Assembly (NCBI GenBank): GCA_039961715.1
Contig: JABRVW010000028.1
Span: forward strand, 1 to 57,555
Reading direction: 5' to 3'
Origin: JACQPU01 sp039961715
GTDB taxonomy: Bacteria > Bacteroidota > Ignavibacteria > UBA10030
Length of the DNA: 57,555 nucleotides
The position numbers and the translations under genes were made by a program. The notes under the pieces were generated by a model. It was not told where the DNA came from. It made no database searches and was given only the letters and a program-made list of their open reading frames with translations. Of the stretch, positions 18,195 to 24,846 are shown in pieces. Each line of letters begins with the position of its first letter. The first letter of the stretch is position 1.

Positions 18195-18214
18195 GCAGGA
18201 ATTCTCCCTATATT
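18186..18214 (+). promoter_or_regulatory. promoter of tonB-like gene
   Basis: TTGACA at 18186-18191 and TATATT at 18209-18214, separated by 17 bp. This is the best sigma-70-like match in the window. It overlaps the end of the VanZ-like gene and would start transcription near 18221, about 26 nt before the tonB start codon. Confidence 0.8.
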
Positions 18215-18246
18215 TTCCCCAGTCCATTAACAAAAGGACGATCATC

Positions 18247-18882
18247 ATGATCCGGAAAAATCCCGAAGTCGATCTCCGGCTCAAATACCGAAAGACCTTT
18301 GAGGCCGCGTTGATCATCGCGCTTGCGTTGATGATTGTCGCGTTCAAGTTCTTCCCGGATGTTTCGCCTCCGGACAAGATCCTGAAAGTCGAGCAGGAGA
18401 TTGTGGATGTCGAGGACATTGAGATTACCAAGCAGGAGAATCGTCCTCCACCGCCTCCGCGCCCGCCTATTCCGATTGAAGCTCCGAGTGACGAGAATGT
18501 TGAAGACGTCGAGATCATGAGCACGGAGCTTCAACCTGCTGAAGAAGCTCCGCCTCCGCCGCCCGAAGAGGATGAAGAAGTCTATTTCGTCGCGGTGGAA
18601 GAACTTCCGGAACCCGTCGGCGGCCTTGCCGCGCTCCAGTCCGCCGTTGTCTATCCTGAGATCGCCAAACGGGCCGGTGTGGAAGGTACCGTGTATGTCG
18701 AAGCATTCGTCGATGAAGGCGGGAACGTCACGAAGACGACTGTTGTGAAGGGCATCGGCGCAGGATGTGATGAAGCCGCGCAGGCTGCGGTGATGAAAAC
18801 GAAGTTTAAACCCGGCAAGCAGAGGGGAAAACCGGTTAAGGTCCGAATGTCCATTCCAATCCGCTTCCGACTGCAGAAGTAG
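18247..18882 (+). CDS. energy transducer TonB-like protein
   Basis: Carries proton-motive energy to outer-membrane transporters. A single N-terminal membrane anchor (about residues 18-37) is followed by an acidic and proline-rich linker with two proline runs (about residues 66-105) and a C-terminal TonB domain (about 125-211) containing VYPEIAKRAGVEGTVYVEAF. The 211-residue length is typical of the Bacteroidota form. No ExbB or ExbD genes are adjacent. It has its own promoter and is followed by a terminator-like hairpin, so it is probably transcribed alone. Confidence 0.9.
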   Translation: MIRKNPEVDLRLKYRKTFEAALIIALALMIVAFKFFPDVSPPDKILKVEQEIVDVEDIEITKQENRPPPPPRPPIPIEAPSDENVEDVEIMSTELQPAEEAPPPPPEEDEEVYFVAVEELPEPVGGLAALQSAVVYPEIAKRAGVEGTVYVEAFVDEGGNVTKTTVVKGIGAGCDEAAQAAVMKTKFKPGKQRGKPVKVRMSIPIRFRLQK

Positions 18883-18908
18883 CCTCTGTGAAGAATAGGA
18901 TGCATGTG

Positions 18909-18946
18909 AATCCGCCGCGAGGGTTTCCTTTCGGCGGATTTCTATT
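18909..18946 (+). terminator. terminator after tonB-like gene
   Basis: Arms AATCCGCCG (18909-18917) and CGGCGGATT (18932-18940) are perfect complements with a 14-nt loop, followed by the short U-rich tail TCTATT. It lies between the tonB-like gene and tgt. Confidence 0.65.
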
Positions 18947-18976
18947 GAGGTGTGGCGCCAAAGGGGAGGTACACCG

Positions 18977-20140
18977 GTGAATTTTTCCGTGACAGCGCGT
19001 GATAAGCGCGCGCGGTCCGGCCGTTTTGAAACCGCTCATGGCGTCGTCGAGACACCGGCTTTTATGCCGGTGGGAACGCAAGGCACGGTGAAAGCCCTGG
19101 AGCAACGGGAGCTTGCAGAGGTCGGAGCGCAGATCATCCTCGGCAACACCTATCACTTGTATCTTCGTCCCGGCGCCGACATTGTCGCCGGAGCGGGCGG
19201 GCTCCAGAAATTCGCGGGCTGGAACGGTCCGATCCTCACCGACAGCGGGGGGTATCAGATCTTCAGCCTCAGCGAGTTGCGAACGATTGAGGAATCGGGT
19301 GTGGTCTTTCGGTCGCATCTTGATGGGTCGGAACATGCTTTCTCGCCGGAATCCGTCATCGAGATCCAGCGGAAGCTGGGCTCTGATATTATGATGGTGC
19401 TTGACGAATGCACGCCGTATCCGTGCGACCGGGAGTATGCGCAGAAGTCTTGCGAACTGACGACTCGATGGGCCCGGAGATGCAGGGATTTCTGGGAGAG
19501 ATCGGGACCCCTCCATGGCTGGCCGCAAGCGCTCTTCGGCATCGTTCAAGGATCGGTGTATCCCGATCTCAGGGAGCAGAGCGCGAGGGAGATCACCGCG
19601 ATCGGGTTTGACGGCTACGCGATTGGCGGCCTTGCTGTCGGTGAGCCGGCGGAGTCCATGTACGCAACGGTGGAACAATGTGATGCGCTCCTCCCCGAAC
19701 ATCAGCCCCGGTATCTGATGGGCGTGGGAACACCCGAGAATCTGATCGAAGCGATTGACCGGGGCGTCGACATGTTCGACTGCGTGCTCCCGACACGGAA
19801 TGCGCGTAATGGCATGTTGTTCACGCGGCGAGGGACGATAAACGTCCGCAATGCAAAGTACAAAGCCGATCCTGCGCCACCGGACCCGGATTGCTCCTGC
19901 TACACCTGCCGGACGCATTCGCTGGCCTATCTTCGGCATTTGTTCGTTGCCAGGGAAATCCTGGGTTTTCAGCTTGCAACACTGCACAATCTTTCGTTTT
20001 ATTTGTGGCTGATGCGCCGGTCCCGGGAAGCAATCCAGGCTGGCGGGTACGCGGACTGGAAACGAAGCATCGTGGCACTGATGACACAAAATACGGATCT
20101 CCCGGCCGCGCGGGATGTCCGACCCATCACGACAGCATAG
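18977..20140 (+). CDS. tgt: queuine tRNA-ribosyltransferase (tRNA-guanine transglycosylase)
   Basis: Exchanges guanine 34 in tRNAs with GUN anticodons for the queuosine precursor. The GTG at 18977 follows GGGGAGGT at 6 nt, and the product then begins like other TGTs (VNFSVTARDKRARSGRFETA). An earlier ATG would add nine residues and lacks support. DSGGYQIFSLSELR (about residue 87) holds the active-site aspartate, GGLAVGE is near residue 217, and the CSCYTCRTHSLAYLRHLF segment near residue 309 gives the Cys3His zinc site. yajC follows after 9 bases, a common pairing. Confidence 0.96.
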   Translation: MNFSVTARDKRARSGRFETAHGVVETPAFMPVGTQGTVKALEQRELAEVGAQIILGNTYHLYLRPGADIVAGAGGLQKFAGWNGPILTDSGGYQIFSLSELRTIEESGVVFRSHLDGSEHAFSPESVIEIQRKLGSDIMMVLDECTPYPCDREYAQKSCELTTRWARRCRDFWERSGPLHGWPQALFGIVQGSVYPDLREQSAREITAIGFDGYAIGGLAVGEPAESMYATVEQCDALLPEHQPRYLMGVGTPENLIEAIDRGVDMFDCVLPTRNARNGMLFTRRGTINVRNAKYKADPAPPDPDCSCYTCRTHSLAYLRHLFVAREILGFQLATLHNLSFYLWLMRRSREAIQAGGYADWKRSIVALMTQNTDLPAARDVRPITTA

Positions 20141-20149
20141 GAGGTTCCT

Positions 20150-20464
20150 TTGATCGATTTCATCGCATTGTTCATGCAACCCCAGCAAGGGGACGGAGGG
20201 TCCGGGATTACCAGCACCCTCATCATGTTCGGCTTGATCTTCCTTATTTTCTATTTCATGATTATCCGCCCCCAGCAGAAGCGCCAGAAGGAAAGACAAA
20301 AGATGCTTGATGCCATCAAAAAGGGCGACAAGGTGGTCACCGCGGGTGGAGTGCATGGAACGGTGGTCGGCGTGGAGGACAAGACGATCCTCGTGCAAAT
20401 CGCCGACAACGTCAAAGTGAAGGTTGAGCGCGGTTCCGTCGCATCGGTGGTGGGAGAATCCTGA
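20150..20464 (+). CDS. yajC: preprotein translocase accessory subunit YajC
   Basis: A 104-residue protein associated with SecDF-YajC. One membrane helix (about residues 21-40) is followed by RPQQKRQKERQKML and a small soluble domain with the KKGDKVVTAGGVHGTV segment. The TTG start at 20150 is supported by AGGAGG just upstream. tgt-yajC is a frequent operon in bacteria. secD and secF are not in the window, and ribBA follows instead. Confidence 0.94.
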   Translation: MIDFIALFMQPQQGDGGSGITSTLIMFGLIFLIFYFMIIRPQQKRQKERQKMLDAIKKGDKVVTAGGVHGTVVGVEDKTILVQIADNVKVKVERGSVASVVGES

Positions 20465-20477
20465 GGAACGGGAAATC

Positions 20478-21713
20478 ATGGGACAGAAGGGGTTTTATTC
20501 TATAGAATCGGCCATCGAAGATCTGCGGGCAGGGAAGATTCTGATTGTCGTGGATGATGAAGACCGGGAAAACGAGGGAGATTTTGTCGTTGCCGCCGAA
20601 AAGGTCACTCCGGATATCATCAATTTCTTCGTAAAAGAAGGCCGTGGCGTGGTCTGTGCTCCGCTCACCCAGGAACGCGCCACAGAGCTCCGACTTGACC
20701 CAATGGTCGATGCCAATACCTCACTCCATGAGACGCCCTTTACAGTTTCAGTCGATTATGTGCATGGCACAACGACGGGTGTCTCGTCGGCCGACCGTGC
20801 CGCGACCGTGAGGGCCCTGATCGATCCGTCGGCAAAGCCCGCTGATTTCGCAAGGCCGGGTCACATTTTTCCCCTCCTGGCCTCCGAAGGCGGTGTGCTT
20901 CGCCGGGCGGGTCACACCGAAGCCGTCGTGGATCTTTGTCGCATCGCCGGTCTGTACCCAGCGGGCGTGTTATGTGAGATTCTGAACGAAGACGGGACAA
21001 TGGCCCGCGTGCCGGAACTGATGGAAATTGCGCGGAGGTTCGGGCTCAAGATCATCACGGTACGTTCGCTCATCGAGTACCGCATGCAGCGCGAAACTCT
21101 CGTGCAGAAGATTGTCAGCACGCGATTGCCGACACGTATTGGAGAGTTTCAACTTCACCTCTACAGAAGCCAAACCGACGAGAAGGAACACATCGCTCTG
21201 ACCAAAGGGGATATCCTCCCGGAGCACCCCGTGTTGGTCCGTGTCCATTCAGAATGTCTCACGGGCGACGTTTTTGGCTCTGTCCGATGCGATTGCAATG
21301 AGCAGTTGCTTGCGGCCATGCAGATGGTGGAAAAGGAGGGCCGCGGGGTGGTGCTCTACATGCGGCAGGAGGGACGAGGCATCGGGTTGGTCAACAAGCT
21401 GAAGGCCTACCGTCTGCAGGACGAGGGGCTCGACACCGTGGAGGCTAACGAGAAGCTCGGCTTTCGCCCCGATCTGCGCGACTATGGAATCGGCGCACAG
21501 ATTCTGAGGGATCTTGGCGTGGGCAAGATGCGGCTTATGACCAACAATCCGAAGAAAGTCGTCGGCCTTCACGGCTACGGACTTGAGATTGTCGAGCGTG
21601 TCCCGCTGGAGGTCGACCCCAATTTCTACAACGAAGGGTACTTGAAGGCCAAACGCGACAAGCTTGGCCATTTGATCCTGATAGAACCGGCTGTGGGCGG
21701 GAAAAAGGGCTGA
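20478..21713 (+). CDS. ribBA: bifunctional 3,4-dihydroxy-2-butanone 4-phosphate synthase / GTP cyclohydrolase II
   Basis: Makes both precursors of riboflavin. The N-terminal DHBP synthase domain (about residues 1-200) has the acidic loop DDEDRENEGD near residue 25. The C-terminal GTP cyclohydrolase II domain (about 205-400) has the zinc site in ECLTGDVFGSVRCDCNEQL and the RQEGRGIGL motif. I chose ATG 20478 over a longer start at 20424, because the extension overlaps yajC and adds non-conserved residues. Both domains look active. No FMN riboswitch is present, consistent with placement inside an operon. Confidence 0.95.
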   Translation: MGQKGFYSIESAIEDLRAGKILIVVDDEDRENEGDFVVAAEKVTPDIINFFVKEGRGVVCAPLTQERATELRLDPMVDANTSLHETPFTVSVDYVHGTTTGVSSADRAATVRALIDPSAKPADFARPGHIFPLLASEGGVLRRAGHTEAVVDLCRIAGLYPAGVLCEILNEDGTMARVPELMEIARRFGLKIITVRSLIEYRMQRETLVQKIVSTRLPTRIGEFQLHLYRSQTDEKEHIALTKGDILPEHPVLVRVHSECLTGDVFGSVRCDCNEQLLAAMQMVEKEGRGVVLYMRQEGRGIGLVNKLKAYRLQDEGLDTVEANEKLGFRPDLRDYGIGAQILRDLGVGKMRLMTNNPKKVVGLHGYGLEIVERVPLEVDPNFYNEGYLKAKRDKLGHLILIEPAVGGKKG

Positions 21714-21730
21714 ACGCGGATCTTTTTTTC

Positions 21731-21759
21731 TTGCGTCTCACTCCATTTTGCCCTATGTT
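21731..21759 (+). promoter_or_regulatory. promoter of greA
   Basis: TTGCGT at 21731-21736 and TATGTT at 21754-21759 with a 17-bp spacer. The predicted start near 21766 lies just before a terminator hairpin and about 100 nt before the greA start codon. Confidence 0.6.
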
Positions 21760-21774
21760 CCCTCCATGGAAATC

Positions 21775-21812
21775 AGCCATCCCGCGGGGAGCGGTTTGGC
21801 TTTTCTTTTTTA
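21775..21812 (+). terminator. intrinsic terminator between ribBA and greA, possibly a greA leader attenuator
   Basis: Outer arms AGCCA (21775-21779) and TGGCT (21797-21801) enclose inner arms CCGC and GCGG with a GGGGA loop, followed by a long T-rich run (21801-21811). It can end the tgt-yajC-ribBA transcript. Because a promoter-like sequence lies just upstream, the same hairpin would sit in the greA leader. Confidence 0.7.
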
Positions 21813-21869
21813 TCCCTTCCGCTTCGTCCAGCTCTTTGAGATGAAGCGATGTGTTTTTCAGGAGGAACC

Positions 21870-22349
21870 ATGGGTGATAACGGACATGTCTATTTGACGC
21901 GTGAACGTCTTGTTGAGCTGGAGAAGGAACTGCGCGATCTCAAGATCAATGGTCGCGCCGAAATGGCACAGAAGATCGCCGAGGCGCGGGGATATGGCGA
22001 CCTGAGCGAGAACGCGGAGTACGACGCCGCGAAGGAAGCCCAACAACATCTTGAGCTTCGGATTCAGAAACTGGAAGATACGTTGTCCCGGGCGCAGATC
22101 CTCGAAAGCTCCGAATTGCCCAATGACAAGGTGTACATCCTCTCCGTCGTCAAGCTCAAAGACCTGAAGTCAAACGAAACGATAGAATACCGGCTCGTCT
22201 CCCCCGAGGAAGCCGACTTCGAAAAGAACAAGATTTCCGTCACTTCTCCCATTGGCAAAGCCCTCCTGGGCCGGAAAGAGGGTGAAACCATCAAGGTCAA
22301 GGTTCCCGCCGGTAATCTGGAATACAAACTGCTCAAGGTGTCCCGCTGA
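21870..22349 (+). CDS. greA: transcription elongation factor GreA
   Basis: Rescues stalled RNA polymerase by stimulating transcript cleavage. The N-terminal coiled coil carries the tip sequence GDLSENAEYDAAKEAQ (about residues 41-56) with the acidic residues that enter the secondary channel. The C-terminal FKBP-like domain ends with GKALLGRKEGETIKVKVP. The ATG at 21870 is chosen for AGGAGG 4 nt upstream, giving 159 residues, the normal length. A slightly longer frame starting at 21849 is less likely. A promoter and a terminator lie in the leader. Confidence 0.97.
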   Translation: MGDNGHVYLTRERLVELEKELRDLKINGRAEMAQKIAEARGYGDLSENAEYDAAKEAQQHLELRIQKLEDTLSRAQILESSELPNDKVYILSVVKLKDLKSNETIEYRLVSPEEADFEKNKISVTSPIGKALLGRKEGETIKVKVPAGNLEYKLLKVSR

Positions 22350-22358
22350 TCCATCCGC

Positions 22359-22862
22359 ATGCCGCGTAATCTGGAGTTGAAAGCGGTAACGTCTTCCCTT
22401 GTTCGAGCTGCGACAATGGCCCGATCCCTCCCGGCCCGAAGGGCCGGCGTCCTCTATCAAACGGATACGTACTTCACCGTTGCGACCGGCAGACTGAAGC
22501 TTCGGGTGAATCGTGGCTCCGTCGCCGAGTTGATTGCTTATAAACGACGCGATCACCGGGGCGCGCGAATCTCCACCTACAGCAGGATTCCGGTTGTCAA
22601 TGCGCCAGAAATGCGAAAAGCACTCGGGGACACCCTGGGCGTCAGGTCAACTGTTCGAAAACGCCGGGTTGTGTTTCTCTATCAAAATGCGCGGATCCAC
22701 CTCGACAGAGTGCGGGGACACGGGTCGTTTATTGAATTTGAGGTCATGGTCCGGCAAGGGATGCCCCAGGCAAGAAGGCTGATGAAGCATTTGAAGTCGG
22801 TCTTTCAAATTCGACGGAAAGATATATGGCCCGGTTCGTACGGCGACAGGAAAGAAAGGTGA
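22359..22862 (+). CDS. CYTH-domain protein (class IV adenylate cyclase/triphosphatase type)
   Basis: A 167-residue protein of the CYTH superfamily, whose members hydrolyse triphosphate substrates or make cAMP in a beta-tunnel. The N-terminal NLELKAV segment corresponds to the ExExK signature with its first Glu replaced. YQTDTYF near residue 33, LKLRVNRG near residue 46 and IHLDRVRGHGSFIEFEV near residue 112 follow the family pattern. It starts 9 bases after greA and overlaps the long form of the phosphatase frame. The substrate cannot be told from sequence. Confidence 0.8.
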   Translation: MPRNLELKAVTSSLVRAATMARSLPARRAGVLYQTDTYFTVATGRLKLRVNRGSVAELIAYKRRDHRGARISTYSRIPVVNAPEMRKALGDTLGVRSTVRKRRVVFLYQNARIHLDRVRGHGSFIEFEVMVRQGMPQARRLMKHLKSVFQIRRKDIWPGSYGDRKER

Positions 22863-22867
22863 TTCTC

Positions 22868-23953
22868 ATGAATTTGCGCCTCATGGCGTTCCTTCTTGCC
22901 CTCGTTATCACTGCGTCTCCGGCGCAGGATGCTTCACCAGCCCCGCGGAATATCATCGTGATGATCGGCGATGGCATGGGTGTTTCTCAAGTGACGGCCG
23001 GAAGGACAGCCAAAGGACGGCTGGCATTGGAACGGTTCCGGCATCTGGGATTGCTGTTGACTCATGCCTCTGGCGATGACTATGTGACCGATTCAGCTGC
23101 TGGAGCGACAGCGCTGGCAACGGGGGTTGCAACGCGGAACGGCATGATCGGCATGGGCCCCGACAGCCTGCCGCGCACAACGGTGCTTGAACAGGCGAAG
23201 GCAGTAGGAAAGAAGACTGGCGTCGTGACCGTCTGCAGTATTACCCACGCCACGCCGGCGTCGTTTCTTGCCCATGTGCCGTCTCGTACGTTAGAGCGTG
23301 AAATCGCATACCAGATTGCACGGTCGGATGTTGACCTCGCACTTGGGAGCGGATGGGGATGGTTCCTCCCGAAGGAAATGGGTGGGAGACGAACAGATGG
23401 GCTGAATCTGTTGGAATACATGGAGAGAAGGGGATTCCGGATTATCCTGACCGAGGCTGAATTTCGGGAAGCTGAATCCAGGAGATCGTCGAAAATCGTC
23501 GGGCTCTTTGCAGAGAATCATGTTGGCCGTGCTCAGGAACGAAGACCCTCTTTGTCCGAATTAACGGAGTTCGCGATACGATCGCTCGAACGCGGAGAAA
23601 AGGGATTCGTCTTGATGGTGGAGGGTTCCCAAATTGACTGGGCCAGCCACGACAACATGTCAGACCAGACAGCTGTTGAGATGGCGGACTTCGATGACGC
23701 GGTGAGAGTGGCGGTTGAATATGCGGAAAAGCATCCAACGACGCTGGTGATCGTCACCGCCGACCATGAGACGGGCGGATATGCCCTCCTGGATGGATCT
23801 TTGCGGCAGAAAACCATCGAGGGTGGCTTCGTCACGAAGCATCATACAGCGGCAATGGTTCCTCTGTTCGCAATGGGTCCGGGTGCCGAGAGGTTCACTG
23901 GAATTCGTGTAAACAGCGAGGTAGGTACCTTGTTACTGGAGTTTGTCCGCTGA
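22868..23953 (+). CDS. alkaline phosphatase, exported
   Basis: Metal-dependent phosphomonoesterase of the PhoA superfamily. A signal peptide covers about residues 1-19 when translation begins at ATG 22868. VMIGDGMG near residue 33 (metal-binding Asp), DSAAGATALATG near residue 78 (nucleophile Ser), the EGSQIDWASHDN segment (Glu, Asp, His) and ADHETGG (Asp, His) give a full active site, and a late KHHTAAMVPLF supplies the last metal His. AGAAAGG at 22853-22859 supports the start. A longer frame overlapping the CYTH gene exists but would mask the signal peptide. Confidence 0.9.
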   Translation: MNLRLMAFLLALVITASPAQDASPAPRNIIVMIGDGMGVSQVTAGRTAKGRLALERFRHLGLLLTHASGDDYVTDSAAGATALATGVATRNGMIGMGPDSLPRTTVLEQAKAVGKKTGVVTVCSITHATPASFLAHVPSRTLEREIAYQIARSDVDLALGSGWGWFLPKEMGGRRTDGLNLLEYMERRGFRIILTEAEFREAESRRSSKIVGLFAENHVGRAQERRPSLSELTEFAIRSLERGEKGFVLMVEGSQIDWASHDNMSDQTAVEMADFDDAVRVAVEYAEKHPTTLVIVTADHETGGYALLDGSLRQKTIEGGFVTKHHTAAMVPLFAMGPGAERFTGIRVNSEVGTLLLEFVR

Positions 23954-23962
23954 ATCCGGGTC

Positions 23963-23991
23963 TTGCGGACAGCGTGGTTTTTTGATATATT
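23963..23991 (+). promoter_or_regulatory. promoter of the tRNA-Gly/Cys/Leu cluster
   Basis: TTGCGG at 23963-23968 and TATATT at 23986-23991, 17 bp apart. Transcription would start near 23998, eight bases before mature tRNA-Gly. Confidence 0.75.
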
Positions 23992-24005
23992 GGAAAGGTG
24001 CGTAT

Positions 24006-24078
<73 letters not shown>

Positions 24079-24088
24079 CGAAGCAGGC

Positions 24089-24146
24089 AAAATGGTAAAG
24101 GGAAAATTTGTTGAGCAACCTCCTACAAATTTTCCCTTTCCATTTT
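24089..24146 (+). repeat. long hairpin in the tRNA-Gly/tRNA-Cys spacer
   Basis: The left arm AAAATGG plus AAAGGGAAAATTTGT (24089-24095 and 24097-24111, with a T bulge at 24096) is fully complementary to 24125-24146, giving 22 base pairs around a 13-nt loop. A T-rich and C-rich tail follows. It may be a partial terminator or a processing signal between tRNA genes. Confidence 0.8.
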
Positions 24147-24162
24147 TCCCTTTTCCCTGCAT

Positions 24163-24234
24163 GGCGCCGTACCCAAGTGGTAAGGGAGAGGTCTGCAAAA
24201 CCTTTATGCGGCGGTTCGAATCCGCCCGGCGCCT
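24163..24234 (+). tRNA. tRNA-Cys (anticodon GCA)
   Basis: The acceptor arms GGCGCCG and CGGCGCC pair perfectly. The anticodon loop CTGCAAA holds GCA at 24195-24197, and the T-arm CGGTTCGAATCCG is standard. CCA is not encoded. The discriminator is T, or U in RNA, as expected for tRNA-Cys. Confidence 0.97.
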
Positions 24235-24271
24235 CAATTTCCACATTTACCATCACCTTTTTCCTTGTTTG

Positions 24272-24355
24272 GCCGGGGTGGCGAAACTGGTAGACGCTTG
24301 GGACTTAAAATCCCATGAGGACAACCTCGTTCGGGTTCGAGTCCCGATCCCGGCA
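24272..24355 (+). tRNA. tRNA-Leu (anticodon TAA)
   Basis: Class II tRNA with a long variable arm. Acceptor GCCGGGG pairs with TCCCGGC with one G-U pair. The anticodon stem GGGA/TCCC encloses CTTAAAA with TAA at 24306-24308. CCA is not encoded. Confidence 0.97.
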
Positions 24356-24370
24356 CGGTAGAACACGGCC

Positions 24371-24619
24371 ATGACTCGTTCCGAGCAACACAAACAAATC
24401 GAGGAGTTAAGGTACTCGGTAGGTTCGATGAGCCGTGAAGACCGGTATGAATTCGAAATGCTGGTGAAACGGGACAAGGACGACGAGGACCTCGATTCAA
24501 TTGCCCGCGAAACGCTCCAGCGGCTTGCTGAACGATACATTCGAAGGAAATCAAGGCAGGACGTTGAAGAAATGTGGAAGAAACTGACACGAAAAGACGG
24601 GGGATCGGTTGAAGATTGA
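24371..24619 (+). CDS. small charged hypothetical protein
   Basis: An 82-residue, highly charged and mostly helical protein without membrane segments, beginning 15 bases after tRNA-Leu. I do not recognise the family. No good Shine-Dalgarno site precedes ATG 24371; another ATG lies about 19 codons in. Its tight position within the tRNA cluster suggests co-transcription with the tRNAs, but it could also be a spurious frame. Confidence 0.5.
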   Translation: MTRSEQHKQIEELRYSVGSMSREDRYEFEMLVKRDKDDEDLDSIARETLQRLAERYIRRKSRQDVEEMWKKLTRKDGGSVED

Positions 24620-24644
24620 CACTCCGCATTGGGGGCCTCTCTGG

Positions 24645-24673
24645 TTGATTTTCCAGACAATTTTTGATAGTTT
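24645..24673 (+). promoter_or_regulatory. promoter of tRNA-Val
   Basis: TTGATT at 24645-24650 and TAGTTT at 24668-24673 with a 17-bp spacer. The -10 is weaker than others, but the same TAGTTT box recurs before tldD. The predicted start is near 24680, about 16 bases before the tRNA. Confidence 0.5.
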
Positions 24674-24695
24674 TTTGTTCCCTTCCCGCGTTCAG

Positions 24696-24772
24696 GGGCT
24701 CTTAGCTCAGCTGGCTAGAGCGCTACCTTGACATGGTAGAGGTCATAGGTTCGAGTCCTATAGAGCCCACCA
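24696..24772 (+). tRNA. tRNA-Val (anticodon GAC)
   Basis: The acceptor arms GGGCTCT and AGAGCCC pair perfectly, the anticodon stem CTACC/GGTAG encloses TTGACAT with GAC at 24730-24732, and the T-arm is canonical. The CCA end is encoded at 24770-24772, unlike the other tRNAs in this window. Confidence 0.97.
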
Positions 24773-24809
24773 CGGGCTGTTGCACCTGTGCCGGGAGCAC
24801 GGGCCGGTG

Positions 24810-24835
24810 AATCGGACACTGTTCCGATTTTTTTA
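24810..24835 (+). terminator. intrinsic terminator between tRNA-Val and thrS
   Basis: Arms AATCGGA (24810-24816) and TCCGATT (24823-24829) with a 6-nt loop run directly into a T-run ending at 24835. It ends the tRNA-Val transcript. Because the thrS start codon lies only 11 bases further, thrS may depend on read-through. A second small hairpin (GTGC/GCAC, about 24787-24799) precedes it. Confidence 0.8.
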
Positions 24836-24846
24836 TTCTCTCATGC

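Noticed and set aside
18836..20479. 547-codon minus-strand open frame opposite tgt and yajC
   Set aside because: Fully antisense to clear genes with catalytic motifs; no recognisable domains.
20465..20500. FMN riboswitch before ribBA
   Set aside because: Only 13 bases separate yajC and ribBA, too short for the element.
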